A stretch of DNA of 64,000 bases from Bacteroidota bacterium. Lineage in GTDB: Bacteria; Bacteroidota; Ignavibacteria; UBA10030. The first letter of the stretch is position 1. Every line of letters begins with the position of its first letter. Location: NCBI GenBank assembly GCA_025454835.1, contig JALONQ010000001.1:328990-392989 (forward strand). The letters run 5' to 3'. The notes beneath the pieces are model-generated. The model was not told the origin of the DNA, ran no database searches, and worked only from the letters and a program-made list of their open reading frames with translations. This document shows, one piece after another, positions 45,852 through 56,297 of this stretch. The translations under genes were made by a program, and so were the position numbers.

Positions 45852-46559
45852 TCAGAAGTAGATCTGCAGAATCGCGCCAATGGCTCCGAACCCAAGCATC
45901 GTCGTCGCGCTCCCGCCCTTCTGCGTCACCGTTACGGGTCCCGTGATGGCCTCCTCGTCCGACGCCGACATCAACTCGATGACATTCAGACGATACTCCG
46001 CGGAGATGCTCAACTCGGGATAAAGAAAGAACTCGGCCCCGGCGATCGCTCTGGCTGAGACCATCGTGCCGGCGAGATACGTCGTGCCGTTGATGTTCTC
46101 TCCGGTGTTGTCGTTCTTCACCTCGGTCTGGTCGCCGGGTCCAACCAAGGCGATCTTCCTGTTCGTATTCGCGAACCCGAACTCCACGCCGGCTCCCATG
46201 TAGGGACGCACGCGCGACGTGGCTCCAGTCATGTACATCAGATAATCGGCTCCCACCGCGACTTGTAAGGCCGACTGACTGCCATCCTTACCGGTCACTC
46301 CTACGGGAGGATTGGCAGGCGTCGACGATGAGGCGTAGACCGCCTGGAGGCCTATGCGGACCCCGGCGTCGCTGCTCAAGAAGTAGGTGGCTCCCAGGCC
46401 GCCGCCGACGCCGGTCGGCCCGATGCCGAAGGCGCCAAGGCCTGCGAACGAGAAGTTCAACGACTTGGAGCCCGCCGACACAGCGGGTTTCACGTCCTGG
46501 GCCACGAGGCTTCCCGCACACACAAGGACGGCGATGAGAATCGTAAGTGTTCTACGCAT
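45852..46559 (-). CDS. Outer-membrane beta-barrel protein (OmpA-like barrel)
   Basis: 235 residues with a signal peptide (MRRTLTILIAVLVCAGSLVAQ), alternating Gly-rich strands (GVGGGLGATYFLSSDAG, RVRPYMGAGVEFGFANTN, ELSISAEYRLNVIEL) and a C-terminal Phe (AILQIYF), the hallmark recognised by BamA. GAGGAG lies ten bases upstream of the ATG. Substrate or role unknown. One of three small barrels in a row. Confidence 0.82.
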   Translation of the reverse strand: MRRTLTILIAVLVCAGSLVAQDVKPAVSAGSKSLNFSFAGLGAFGIGPTGVGGGLGATYFLSSDAGVRIGLQAVYASSSTPANPPVGVTGKDGSQSALQVAVGADYLMYMTGATSRVRPYMGAGVEFGFANTNRKIALVGPGDQTEVKNDNTGENINGTTYLAGTMVSARAIAGAEFFLYPELSISAEYRLNVIELMSASDEEAITGPVTVTQKGGSATTMLGFGAIGAILQIYF

Positions 46560-46806
46560 GTTCGCTCCTCTTCAGATGGTGAGATGGTGACATGGGCCGC
46601 GTCCGAAATGGACTGAGGATGAATGGTCTACACCGACTCGGGGCAACTTCGGGCCCGTGACAGATGAGTCTCTTCTGCCAGGGCGCGAAATATCCTTATC
46701 TATCAAGCGCACGAAGAGAAGGGCGCGAATCTGATTGCGTTCAACGAACACCATGGCGGCCTTGGCGGTCCACGCTTCGAACGCCATCGGGTCTATCAGC
46801 GACCAA

Positions 46807-47331
46807 CTAAATCACCCACCACGTGAAAATGATGGCGACATCGGATGTCGCAAATCGAGATCCAGAAGAACCAGATGCGCTCGTGTCACCTGTGGAATAG
46901 CCGATCCCGACCAGTCCAGCAATGGCAAATGACCGCGTGACCGAGTATTCCGCGCCCGCCTGCGCCAGGATCCCGAGATCCCCTTTCGATGTGCTGCCCG
47001 ATTGCGATAGGAACTCAACACCCCCGCCAAAGAACATGGAGACCCCTTCGAAAGCGGGCTGCAGGTACCACGCGCCTGCATGCACCAAGAACTCCGACCG
47101 CGAGGCGCCGGTCTCGGGCTGGGCGGCAGAGAATCCGATACCGAGATTGACCCGGGTCTGTTTGGAAGCGGCGTAGGCCAAACCCACATCCGCTCCGCGC
47201 GGCACAGAGGCGGTCAAGGCGATCTTGCCGGGCGACATCTGGGCGCTGGTGACCGTGGGAAGCAACAACACGACGACGAGCGCGAACGGCAGCAAACTGA
47301 TTCCGGCGGGGATTGATGCACATCGAATCAT
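46807..47331 (-). CDS. Small outer-membrane beta-barrel protein
   Basis: 174 residues from ATG 47331. Signal peptide with hydrophobic core ending SAQ, eight or so predicted strands such as VGLAYAASKQTRVNLGIGFS, GVSMFFGGGVEFLSQSG and SFAIAGLVGIGYSTGD, ending IIFTWWVI. No specific family is recognised. It has its own consensus promoter about 60 bases upstream. The 247 bases between its stop-side neighbour (46560-46806) hold no gene or clear signal. Confidence 0.75.
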   Translation of the reverse strand: MIRCASIPAGISLLPFALVVVLLLPTVTSAQMSPGKIALTASVPRGADVGLAYAASKQTRVNLGIGFSAAQPETGASRSEFLVHAGAWYLQPAFEGVSMFFGGGVEFLSQSGSTSKGDLGILAQAGAEYSVTRSFAIAGLVGIGYSTGDTSASGSSGSRFATSDVAIIFTWWVI

Positions 47332-47393
47332 TGGTCTCTCCGGGGCGTGGCTCAACGTGCACTGGCGAAAACCATCTTAGGATCAGCGTCAGC

Positions 47394-47422
47394 AATCTAC
47401 GTCTGACCCTTTCGAATGTCAA
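47394..47422 (-). promoter_or_regulatory. Promoter of the 174-residue barrel protein
   Basis: Minus strand TTGACA (47422-47417), 17-base spacer, TAGATT (47399-47394), 62 bases before the ATG. Confidence 0.65.
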
Positions 47423-47473
47423 GAGAGCTTGCGTTGCAGGTGACTTCGCGCAATGCGATCCCCCAATCAAAGC

Positions 47474-47505
47474 AAAAAGGAGAGAGCCGCGTGGCCCTCT
47501 CCTTC
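47474..47505 (-). terminator. Rho-independent terminator of the 177-residue barrel gene
   Basis: Minus strand AAGGAGAGGGCC / GGCTCTCTCCTT stem with a short CGC-type loop, followed by TTTTTGCTTTG; 22 bases after the stop codon. Confidence 0.8.
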
Positions 47506-47526
47506 TGCGAACGCTGAAGTTGCCGA

Positions 47527-48060
47527 TCAGAGTTTGTACGAAACGCCGACGGTCAACAGTCCGATGCCATAGCCAAGCTCAGCCTGCGCGGCGAGCTGCG
47601 GTGTGAAGTAGTACCGGCCACCGATAAACCCGCCAAACGCCAGGTAGTTGCCCGATGCGGAGAAACCGAAACCCGGGATAGTGCTCGACACGGAGCTGGA
47701 GACGATGTTGTATCCCAGCATGATGCCGCCGTATGTGTCGATCTTCTCGTTGTGAAGCAGATCGTAGTGGTATGCGCCGCGAGCGCCGATCAGGATGTAG
47801 CTGTACTCGACCTTGCCAAATCCGAAGCTTTCTTCCGTGCCCGTGTAGCCAAAGATGCCGCCGACGGAAACGTTCTCCGTGATCCCCACTTCATACGAGG
47901 CAGCAAGCGCCGGCAATGTCGAAGTGCCATACCCACCGGCAAAGCCACCAATCCCGATCAGACCGCTAACGTTTGTGTCTCCGTTCTTGAACGCGATCTG
48001 GCCGAACATCATCGAGGAGACCATGGTGATGGCAACCACAACCAGCAAGAGTTTCTTCAT
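47527..48060 (-). CDS. Small outer-membrane beta-barrel protein
   Basis: 177 residues from ATG 48060, following GGAGGAAG and fixed by the promoter upstream. Signal peptide MKKLLLVVVAITMVSSMMFGQ, then short strands rich in Gly/Tyr (GLIGIGGFAGGYG, KVEYSYILIGARGAYHYDL, NYLAFGGFIGGRYYF) and a C-terminal GVSYKL. It looks like an 8-stranded OmpX/OmpW-like porin-family barrel. Base composition and the Lys/Ile-rich start are AT-richer than its neighbours. A strong promoter and strong terminator make it an independent, probably highly expressed unit. Confidence 0.82.
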   Translation of the reverse strand: MKKLLLVVVAITMVSSMMFGQIAFKNGDTNVSGLIGIGGFAGGYGTSTLPALAASYEVGITENVSVGGIFGYTGTEESFGFGKVEYSYILIGARGAYHYDLLHNEKIDTYGGIMLGYNIVSSSVSSTIPGFGFSASGNYLAFGGFIGGRYYFTPQLAAQAELGYGIGLLTVGVSYKL

Positions 48061-48138
48061 GTGAAGCTTCCTCCGGAAGTTATTGGGTTCGCTGAACGAG
48101 TTCACCTGAACGGAAGAACTGTTCGTGAGTTGGTTGAG

Positions 48139-48167
48139 AATATATGTGGTCGAAAAATCAATGTCAA
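48139..48167 (-). promoter_or_regulatory. Consensus promoter of the 177-residue barrel protein
   Basis: Minus strand TTGACA (48167-48162), 17-base spacer, TATATT (48144-48139), 78 bases before the ATG. It rules out the longer in-frame start at 48219. Confidence 0.75.
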
Positions 48168-48231
48168 ACACCGGACCGCTGAAGTATGGAGTGAGACAGT
48201 TGCGGTAGATACCGACCATGGTAAGACTTAT

Positions 48232-48951
48232 CTATCGCATTGCCACGTCGTAGTGACCGTAGTACTCCGCGATCCGATCCACGTAGTTTGTTGTCTGTCT
48301 CCAATCAGAGAATGTCCCGGCCTTGGGTTGTCCTTCAGGCCAAACCTGCTGGTGGAGCGTGTAGTAGCGTCGCGAAAGGAGCGGAAGGGCTGACCGCACC
48401 CCCTTCCAGGTCTGAGGATCCTCTCCCAAGTGGGAGGCTAGAGCCTGGGCATCCTTGATGCGGGCCAGGCCGGCATTGTAGGCGGCCAAGGTCAGCAGTG
48501 TCTTGTCCTCTTCGGAAGACGTCGAAAACGCCCTGGAAAGCCGCTTAAGATGATAGATCCCAGCCTTGATATTGTTGCTCGGAGTCAGGGTCTCGCCAAC
48601 TCCAAGCCGCTCCTCCAATTCCATGCGGGTCTGGGGCATGATCTGCATGAGGCCGAAAGCCCCCTTGTGGCTAAGGGCATTCTTGTCGAATCGGGACTCC
48701 TGCTGCATCACGGCCAATACCAGAACCCAGTCTACGCCATACCTGTCCGCGTAGCGCTTCACGACGGGGGCGAACTGCGCGCCTCGAGCACTGACCCCTG
48801 AAACATGGGAGGACTGAACGTCTGGCCCACCTGCCAATTCGTCACGCTGGCTGTCCGGACGTCCTACGATCTCTGAGGTCGATGGTGTCTGGAAGCAGCC
48901 CATGAATGCCAACGTCATCAACAGGAGGAGCGGAGCTTTCAGTCGAGCCAT
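48232..48951 (-). CDS. SLT-domain lytic transglycosylase lipoprotein
   Basis: 239 residues from ATG 48951. Lipoprotein signal ending AFMGC (Cys19), a linker, then the lysozyme-like SLT domain: catalytic Glu85 in MQQESRFDKNALSHKGAFG, LMQIMPQT, NIKAGIYHLKRLSR and LAAYNAGLARI. Cleaves peptidoglycan glycan strands to 1,6-anhydro products from the outer-membrane side. A candidate promoter is at 48993-49021. Confidence 0.9.
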   Translation of the reverse strand: MARLKAPLLLLMTLAFMGCFQTPSTSEIVGRPDSQRDELAGGPDVQSSHVSGVSARGAQFAPVVKRYADRYGVDWVLVLAVMQQESRFDKNALSHKGAFGLMQIMPQTRMELEERLGVGETLTPSNNIKAGIYHLKRLSRAFSTSSEEDKTLLTLAAYNAGLARIKDAQALASHLGEDPQTWKGVRSALPLLSRRYYTLHQQVWPEGQPKAGTFSDWRQTTNYVDRIAEYYGHYDVAMR

Positions 48952-48992
48952 AAGGAGCCTTTCCTTGATCCAACATTCGTGACTTGGCCCCA

Positions 48993-49021
48993 AAAGTACT
49001 CAACTGTTGGCTCAGTTCCAA
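48993..49021 (-). promoter_or_regulatory. Candidate promoter of the SLT lipoprotein
   Basis: Minus strand TTGGAA (49021-49016), 17-base spacer, TACTTT (48998-48993), 42 bases before the ATG. Confidence 0.5.
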
Positions 49022-49074
49022 GACATCGGATTGTTACAATCGGGTAAGTGCCAAATTCCCGTGAATTTCGAGGA

Positions 49075-50415
49075 CTAGTTGACCAAGAGGAATGACTCTT
49101 GGCGCCCATTGACCCAAGTTGCAACGCCGTGTGAATCCAGCATGACGTCCTCTTCGAGCGCCATTCTCACTTTCTGACCTCCCCACTCGGGGACTGGCGA
49201 TGTCGCCTGCAGTTCGATCGAATACCAGGTCATGGGATCAACTGGTAGATCCCCTCGGCCTGGGACACCCTCCTGACGATCCCACAGTCCGATCAACGGG
49301 CCAGCCCCATGTCCATGCTCCCCGACTGGGTGGGAATAGACCGTCCCATCGATACCCGCGAGCCTCATCGCCGCCAGAGATCGGCGCAGCACCTCGTTCC
49401 CCGTCCCGCCAGCGCTGATCTCCTTCAGAACGATCTCTTGCAGTTGTTGGCCCTTTCGCAGCGCCGCGACGAGGCCAGCCGGAGCAGCCCTCTCCCCCGC
49501 TCTGAGCACGTAGGCCATGTGTTGCGTATCCGTATGCAGGCCCATCCCCACAACGCCGAAGTCACAGTGCAAGACGTCACCGCGCTCGATCACGGTCGGT
49601 GCTTGGTCAGAGACCTTCTGCCCGGGCCGCTGGATGTCGACCGACGGCTGGAACCACGTTCCCAATCCGAGGTCATGGGTGGTCTGTCGCATCCACCAGA
49701 CCACGTCGTCGGTGGTGGTCTTTCCGGGCGTGATCACAGCCGACGAGAACGCGGTGGCAATGATTTGGTGAGCGGTTTGCATCAGCCCGCGATAGACCGG
49801 TTCCATCTCCTCGATCCGCAGGGCGATCAGGTCGAGCGCCAGCCGGTCCTTACGGACGACTCTTGAGCGATAACGTTCGCCCAACGATTCCTGCAATTGT
49901 TCCCACTCCCCCGCCGAAAGTCCGTCTGAGAACGCATGCGTGTGCGAGATGTTGACGGCGATCGTCGACGGATCCCTGGCTTCGATCACTCGTCGAAGCA
50001 GGTCCCATTGCGCACGGCCCCAGAGTTCCGCATTCACTCGCGTCGTATCTCTTAACGCTTCGTAGACTCCTCCCTGACTTGAGCCCCCCAGCGCCAGCCG
50101 TTCGATCCCCTTGTCCGCTCCGCGGTCGAAGAACACGAAGATCGTCCTGCGCCGGGCCGCGAACGTCGTCGGTGCTACGAGCGACGAGAAGACCGGGTCC
50201 TCGTTGTATTCCCGCATCGGAATGACCCACATGGCCGCTTGTTCGCGCCGCATGAGCTCCGGCAGGTGGCGGTCAAGGCGAAGCTGCAGCCATTTCTGTT
50301 GGATCTCGGCCTGCTCGCGCAACGAAGGGAGCGGACGAGGCAGTTGCGGTTGCGCGGGCAGCGCAGACACGACGAGCGCGATCAGCACGGCGAGCGGGAT
50401 GCGGTGTCGTCTCAT
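49075..50415 (-). CDS. Secreted M24-family (Xaa-Pro aminopeptidase-like) metallopeptidase
   Basis: 446 residues from ATG 50415; signal peptide MRRHRIPLAVLIALVVSALPAQ. An N-terminal creatinase-like domain precedes the pita-bread catalytic domain. The five metal ligands are all present: Asp in HCDFGVV, Asp in HTDTQHMAY, His in HPVGEHGHGAG, Glu in YSIELQA and Glu in ALEEDVML. It should remove N-terminal residues, probably before proline, in the periplasm or outside. Last gene of the alr-led operon. Confidence 0.87.
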   Translation of the reverse strand: MRRHRIPLAVLIALVVSALPAQPQLPRPLPSLREQAEIQQKWLQLRLDRHLPELMRREQAAMWVIPMREYNEDPVFSSLVAPTTFAARRRTIFVFFDRGADKGIERLALGGSSQGGVYEALRDTTRVNAELWGRAQWDLLRRVIEARDPSTIAVNISHTHAFSDGLSAGEWEQLQESLGERYRSRVVRKDRLALDLIALRIEEMEPVYRGLMQTAHQIIATAFSSAVITPGKTTTDDVVWWMRQTTHDLGLGTWFQPSVDIQRPGQKVSDQAPTVIERGDVLHCDFGVVGMGLHTDTQHMAYVLRAGERAAPAGLVAALRKGQQLQEIVLKEISAGGTGNEVLRRSLAAMRLAGIDGTVYSHPVGEHGHGAGPLIGLWDRQEGVPGRGDLPVDPMTWYSIELQATSPVPEWGGQKVRMALEEDVMLDSHGVATWVNGRQESFLLVN

Positions 50416-50449
50416 GGCAGGCTCTCTCGGTACGGTGAAGGCGAAGGAT

Positions 50450-50698
50450 TCAGCGAATAGGGTGATCGATGGGAAGCGACGGGATCTCAACGAGCTTCCG
50501 TCGGGCGGTCGTTCCGGAGACCACGCGCACGGCTGAAGGCCGGCATCCGAGGTGGTCCGCCAGGACCTCGCAGAGCCGGACGTTGGCTTTTCCGTCGACC
50601 GCTGCTGGCCGGACCTTCACGACCCAAACGCCGTCCGAGCGGACCTCCACCCCTTCGACGCGTGATCCCGGTCTTGCGTGGACCCAGACTCGTGGCAT
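50450..50698 (-). CDS. DUF167 / YggU family protein
   Basis: 82 residues, the complete small alpha/beta domain: VWVHARPGSRVEGVE, the VVKVRPAAVDGKANVRLCEV core and SAVRVVSGTTARRKLVEI. Function unknown although the family is conserved from bacteria to humans (C15orf40). Fifteen bases downstream of rlpA. Confidence 0.88.
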   Translation of the reverse strand: MPRVWVHARPGSRVEGVEVRSDGVWVVKVRPAAVDGKANVRLCEVLADHLGCRPSAVRVVSGTTARRKLVEIPSLPIDHPIR

Positions 50699-50713
50699 GC
50701 TTCGCCGAGCAGC

Positions 50714-51184
50714 TTACTTGCGATGATGGAGCGTTCCGTCGCCCCATCGAAGAACTTCAAGGCGCACGTTGGCGGTTCCGGCGCCGATGATCTCGAGGTC
50801 CTTGGCGGCCCTGAGTGAGAGGTCGATGAGTCGGCCCTCCTTGAAGGGGCCCCGATCGTTCACCCGAACCACCACGGACTTCTTGTTGAACAGATTGGTG
50901 ACGCGGACCTCGGTGCCGAACGGAAAGGTACGATGAGCGGCGGTCAGAGCGTTCATATCGAACACTTCGCCGTTCGCCGCCTGTTTGCCGTGGAAGTCGT
51001 CGGCATAGTACGAGGCAACGCCCTCGAGCGTCAGGAGCACACCGGACCTGGCGGCAAGAGGCGCGGGTTTCGACGAGGAAGCGCCGCCGGTCGTCGATCG
51101 GGATGGACCTCCCTCTTTCGTGAATCGGGGCGAAGAAGAACAACCCCAGACGATCGCGAACAGCGCCAGAACGAGCGACCTCAT
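50714..51184 (-). CDS. rlpA: RlpA-like septal lytic transglycosylase lipoprotein
   Basis: 156 residues. Lipoprotein signal ending IVWGC (Cys15), a Ser/Pro/Lys-rich linker, then the double-psi beta-barrel: [47 protein letters not shown] and [13 protein letters not shown] (catalytic Glu/Asp-region conserved). No C-terminal SPOR domain, unlike E. coli RlpA. Acts on peptidoglycan. Confidence 0.9.
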   Translation of the reverse strand: MRSLVLALFAIVWGCSSSPRFTKEGGPSRSTTGGASSSKPAPLAARSGVLLTLEGVASYYADDFHGKQAANGEVFDMNALTAAHRTFPFGTEVRVTNLFNKKSVVVRVNDRGPFKEGRLIDLSLRAAKDLEIIGAGTANVRLEVLRWGDGTLHHRK

Positions 51185-51191
51185 GGGCGGG

Positions 51192-52277
51192 TCAGAGCTG
51201 GTCGTTCATTTGCTTGCGCCGAAGGTAGTCGACGATCTCCTTGACGTCCTGCGACCTCCCTTTCCGGCACACCAAGACAGCGTTCGGAGTTTCGATGATG
51301 ATGATGTCGTCGACTCCGATGGCCGCGACGACGCGATGGCTCGCATCCACAAAAACGTTCCGGGAGTCGCGCATGATGACCGTGCCCTTCGTGGAATTCA
51401 GCTGATCGTCCGCCGCCGAAAGCCGGGCCACCTCGTCCCACGAACCGACATCGCTCCAGCCAAAATCTCCTTTGAGCACATAGACCTTCGCAGCCCGCTC
51501 CATGACGCCGTAGTCGATGGAGATCCCCTTGGTCTTGCCGTACGCCTGCTCGAGCGCCGGCCGGTACGCTGGCGTTCCGATCGTCGGCTGGACCTCCATC
51601 AGGTGCGCATGGAGGTCGGGCAGATGGCGTTGGATCTCCTCAAGAATGACGGACGCTTTCCACATGAACATCCCGCTATTCCAGAGGAAATCCCCGCTTG
51701 CCAGGAAACGCTCCGCCGTCTCCAGGTTCGGCTTCTCCGCGAAGGTCTTCACCGTATACACGTCACGACCATGATAGGGATTGCCCTGCGGCGAGTCGTC
51801 ATACTGGATGTAGCCGAACCCCGTTTCAGGGTGCGTCGGCCGGATGCCGATGGTCACGAGCGCTCTCGAACTCTCCGCGACGGAGGTGGCCGTCATCAGC
51901 ACTTCCAGGAAGCGCTCCTGATTCCTGATGAGATGATCGGCAGGCAGAACGATCATCACGCCGTCCGGGTCGACGCGGTTGATCCAGAGCGCGGCCAGAC
52001 CGATGCAGGGTGCGGTATTCCGCCCGACCGGTTCGACGATAATGTTCTCCTTGGGTAGGAACGGCAGCTGCCGGGCCAACTGATCCTGATGCAGGACGTT
52101 CGTGACGATGAACGTGTTCATCGGCGGGACCTTTGATTCCAGCCGTCGGATCGTCTGCTGGATCATCGTGCCTTCTCCCAGGATCTCGAGCAACTGCTTG
52201 GGACTCCGTTCGCGGCTCTTGGGCCAGAAGCGTGAACCAACGCCACCGGCCATGATCACGGCATAAAGAGAGGACAT
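51192..52277 (-). CDS. manC: Mannose-1-phosphate guanylyltransferase (single-domain)
   Basis: 361 residues from ATG 52277. Nucleotidyltransferase signature [20 protein letters not shown] at the N-terminus, [51 protein letters not shown] and [11 protein letters not shown]. It lacks the C-terminal isomerase domain of bifunctional ManC/AlgA. Makes GDP-mannose for polysaccharide and glycolipid synthesis. Confidence 0.93.
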   Translation of the reverse strand: MSSLYAVIMAGGVGSRFWPKSRERSPKQLLEILGEGTMIQQTIRRLESKVPPMNTFIVTNVLHQDQLARQLPFLPKENIIVEPVGRNTAPCIGLAALWINRVDPDGVMIVLPADHLIRNQERFLEVLMTATSVAESSRALVTIGIRPTHPETGFGYIQYDDSPQGNPYHGRDVYTVKTFAEKPNLETAERFLASGDFLWNSGMFMWKASVILEEIQRHLPDLHAHLMEVQPTIGTPAYRPALEQAYGKTKGISIDYGVMERAAKVYVLKGDFGWSDVGSWDEVARLSAADDQLNSTKGTVIMRDSRNVFVDASHRVVAAIGVDDIIIIETPNAVLVCRKGRSQDVKEIVDYLRRKQMNDQL

Positions 52278-52285
52278 GGGGGCAC

Positions 52286-53155
52286 TCACTCGAACATGGC
52301 GCGAAAATCCCGCTGCATCTCGACACACTGGTCGAGGATCCCGACGCGGCTGGCCTCATCGGTCGACAGCCATTGACCGAACGGCTCCTGGAGATTGGTG
52401 ACCAGGTTCATGACGCGAACATCGTCGAGCAATTGGTGATCCTCGATGTATCCCAGGAAATCGTCCAGCAACGTCGCATAGCGCTGGTATTCTTCCGGCA
52501 TCGAAGCATCCGCCTGAACGGCCCTGTTGTTCGCCCGTAGGCGCGTCAACAATTCGTTCCGGTCGTCGGCACCGCTCTGGACAGCCTCCAGGAAACGCTC
52601 CAGGAGTCTTCCGTAGATCTCCGGGTCGGAGGTACCGGCGTCATCGTCTCCCATCGGCATTGCAGGACCAGACTCCTCGATCGGGACCGTCTCCTCGGAA
52701 GCCGGCACATCAAGCGTCGGAGCGTCGTCAGGCATCGTGACGGAGGACCCTTCGATCGAAGCCGCACCGAACGCTGCCATTGGTTCTTCAGAGGATGCGC
52801 CGGGCGTTTCCGCATTCGGCGCGGCGAAAGCGCTCTCTGCGCCGAAACCGGAGAAGGCCGCCTCCGACAGGCCGAGGCTTCTGCGGAGCGAGCGCTGAAA
52901 GGCGTCTTCCTCGTCGGTTGTCGCGAAGGTCCGGGCGGCGTCTTGCTCCAATCGATCGGTCATCCAGAGCAGGCTCAACGCGAGCTCGTCGCATCCCTCG
53001 GCCTGGTGAAGTCTTCGCAAGGTCGACGGCCAATCATCCGCCGCCGCGAGGACCTCTCGCAGTCGATCGAATTGAAATCGTTCCGGCCCCCCGCCAAGGT
53101 CGTTCGATGGGAACTGTTCGAAGAGCGTATCGACGATCGTTTGGATGCGTGTCAT
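52286..53155 (-). CDS. Acidic protein of unknown function between alr and manC
   Basis: 289 residues from ATG 53155, which overlaps the alr stop (ATGA). Two helical parts (1-105 and 195-289) flank a low-complexity linker rich in Ala, Glu, Pro, Ser and Asp (about 115-195). No signal peptide or membrane segment, so cytoplasmic. The C-terminal part (LLERFLEAVQSGADDRNELL, ATLLDDFLGYIEDHQLLDD) looks like a helical bundle. I do not recognise the family. Start chosen by the overlap with alr. Confidence 0.7.
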   Translation of the reverse strand: MTRIQTIVDTLFEQFPSNDLGGGPERFQFDRLREVLAAADDWPSTLRRLHQAEGCDELALSLLWMTDRLEQDAARTFATTDEEDAFQRSLRRSLGLSEAAFSGFGAESAFAAPNAETPGASSEEPMAAFGAASIEGSSVTMPDDAPTLDVPASEETVPIEESGPAMPMGDDDAGTSDPEIYGRLLERFLEAVQSGADDRNELLTRLRANNRAVQADASMPEEYQRYATLLDDFLGYIEDHQLLDDVRVMNLVTNLQEPFGQWLSTDEASRVGILDQCVEMQRDFRAMFE

Positions 53156-54276
53156 GCGTGATAGACCCTCGGGACGCGCGCGGAGATGGCGCAGGTGACC
53201 TCGTACGGAATGGTCCCGGCGATCCTGGCGACATCCCATGCTGTGATGGATGTGGAGGACGAACGACCGATGACGACAGCATGATCGCCGGCCCGCACAT
53301 CGGTCCGGCCGCAATCGACCATACATTGGTCCATACAGATCGTCCCGACGATCGGGTACGGTCGTCCGTCGATGAGGACCGAGGCTCCGCGGTTCGTCAT
53401 CGTCCGGAACAGGCCATCGGCGTACCCTAACGGGATCGTGGCGATCGTTGTCGGCCGAACGGCTCGATACCGTTGGCCGTAGCTGACGGTCTCACCACGT
53501 CGTATGCGCTTCACATGGGCCACGCGCGTGGTGAGAGAAAGCGCCGGGCGGACCTGGAGCGTCGAGTCCTCCGGCCCGGACGGCGAATAGCCGTACATCA
53601 AGATCCCTGCCCGCACCATCGAGTACACCGCGTCGGACCGATGGAGAATGGCGCCGCTGTTGGCCGCATGAACGACCTCTGGCTCGGCGCCGGCACGGAG
53701 AATGGACTCGACCGCGGCTTCAAAGCGTGCCAGTTGCTCGCCCACGAAAGGCGAACCCGGCATATCCGACGTCGCGAAATGCGTGTAGACGCCCTTCAAC
53801 TCGACGCGGCCCGCCCGCGCGAGAGCCCTCAGGACGCTTGGAAGCTCCTCTGAACGCACGCCGATGCGGTTCATGCCGGTGTCGATCTTCAAGTGCACGC
53901 CGACCCTGCGGCCACGATGCTCAGCCGCACGCTGAAGCGCCCGGACACCGGCCGCCGACCCGACGGTCGCATCCAGTCGGTGTTCGACGCACAGATCAGC
54001 TTGAGGGCCTTGAGAGAGGGCGAAGACGTGGATCGGCACACTCAACCCGTTCTTCCTGAGTTCGACCCCCTCCTCCGCAAAGGCCACGCCCAGGTCCGTG
54101 ACCCCTTCTGAAACGAGGTAGCGACTCACGGGGATGAGGCCATGACCGTACGCATTGGCTTTGACGACCGCCATGACACGCACGCCGCGGCCGACACGCC
54201 GATGGATCAACCGGAGGTTGGAAAGAAGGGATGGAAGGTGGATATGGGCCGCAGTAGGCCGTGTGGGCAGCCGCAT
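53152..54276 (-). CDS. alr: Alanine racemase
   Basis: 374 residues from ATG 54276. PLP Lys39 in AVVKANAYGHG, the second catalytic Tyr266 in ETVSYGQRY, and TGMNRIGV, THFATSD, HAANSGA, RAGILMYGYSP, PLGYADG and GTICMDQCMVD. Interconverts L- and D-Ala for peptidoglycan. A consensus promoter sits 23 bases upstream and excludes the longer in-frame start at 54327. First gene of a six-gene leftward operon. Confidence 0.95.
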   Translation of the reverse strand: MRLPTRPTAAHIHLPSLLSNLRLIHRRVGRGVRVMAVVKANAYGHGLIPVSRYLVSEGVTDLGVAFAEEGVELRKNGLSVPIHVFALSQGPQADLCVEHRLDATVGSAAGVRALQRAAEHRGRRVGVHLKIDTGMNRIGVRSEELPSVLRALARAGRVELKGVYTHFATSDMPGSPFVGEQLARFEAAVESILRAGAEPEVVHAANSGAILHRSDAVYSMVRAGILMYGYSPSGPEDSTLQVRPALSLTTRVAHVKRIRRGETVSYGQRYRAVRPTTIATIPLGYADGLFRTMTNRGASVLIDGRPYPIVGTICMDQCMVDCGRTDVRAGDHAVVIGRSSSTSITAWDVARIAGTIPYEVTCAISARVPRVYHA

Positions 54277-54298
54277 GGGGCGTCGCTCAGGTCGGTGC

Positions 54299-54327
54299 AA
54301 TATAGGCCGCTGACGATCGGTTGTCAA
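54299..54327 (-). promoter_or_regulatory. Consensus promoter of the alr operon
   Basis: Minus strand TTGACA (54327-54322), 17-base spacer, TATATT (54304-54299), giving a leader of about 15 bases. Confidence 0.75.
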
Positions 54328-54344
54328 CGCATCCGAAACGAATC

Positions 54345-54372
54345 AGCCCTCCTGGGTTCGGCCGGGAGGGCT
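54345..54372 (-). terminator. Terminator of the atpD-atpC operon
   Basis: 8-bp stem AGCCCTCC/GGAGGGCT with a 12-base loop, five bases after the atpC stop; on the minus strand followed by GATTCGTTTC. Confidence 0.65.
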
Positions 54373-54377
54373 GTTGG

Positions 54378-54794
54378 TCAGGACGCTCGAGATCCGGAGA
54401 CTTTCAATCGATTCAAAGCCCGGGCCAGGGCCGCTCGAGCGCGTTCGACATCAAGGTCGGGAGCCCGTTCCTCGAGCCGCCGATGCGCGCGATCTCGCGA
54501 GGCTCGGGCACGGGCGGCGTCGATCTCGTCCGACCGCTCGGCGGTCTCCGCCAGGAGAACGACGGTGTTGTCCCTGACCTCAACGAAGCCCCCGCTGGTC
54601 GCGTACCGCCACTCCGACCCGTCGGTCTCCACGATCTTCACCTCTCCCGTGTGCAGCGAGGAGAGGAGCGACGCGTGGTTGAAGAGCACCTGGAAACCTC
54701 CCACGACGCCGGGCGCGGTGAACGAAAGCACCTCGGACGCATAGACGGTCCGTCGCGGTGTGACGATCTCCAGTCGATAGCGCTTCTCGTCCAT
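54378..54794 (-). CDS. atpC: ATP synthase F1, epsilon subunit
   Basis: 138 residues. N-terminal beta-sandwich (LEIVTPRRTVYASEVLSF, PGVVGGFQVLFNHASLLSSL, ATSGGFVEVRDNTVVLLAE) and a C-terminal two-helix region rich in Ala/Arg from about residue 88. Four bases after atpD. Only beta and epsilon are present here, the arrangement seen in Chlorobi and Bacteroidota, where the rest of the ATP synthase is encoded elsewhere. Confidence 0.94.
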   Translation of the reverse strand: MDEKRYRLEIVTPRRTVYASEVLSFTAPGVVGGFQVLFNHASLLSSLHTGEVKIVETDGSEWRYATSGGFVEVRDNTVVLLAETAERSDEIDAARARASRDRAHRRLEERAPDLDVERARAALARALNRLKVSGSRAS

Positions 54795-54798
54795 GTGC

Positions 54799-56262
<1,464 letters not shown>

Positions 56263-56268
56263 TCATTG

Positions 56269-56297
56269 AAGGTAGCCAACAAAGTCAACAGTTTCAA
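56269..56297 (-). promoter_or_regulatory. Candidate atpD promoter
   Basis: Minus strand TTGAAA (56297-56292), 17-base spacer, TACCTT (56274-56269), about 48 bases before the atpD ATG and directly after the ypdA stop. Confidence 0.5.

Noticed and set aside
46560..46806. Possible small gene between two barrel-protein genes
   Set aside because: A 71-codon minus-strand frame exists but it has no signal, motif or convincing ribosome-binding site.
48061..48219. 53-codon upstream extension of the 177-residue barrel protein
   Set aside because: It contains the consensus promoter and would place the signal peptide in mid-protein.
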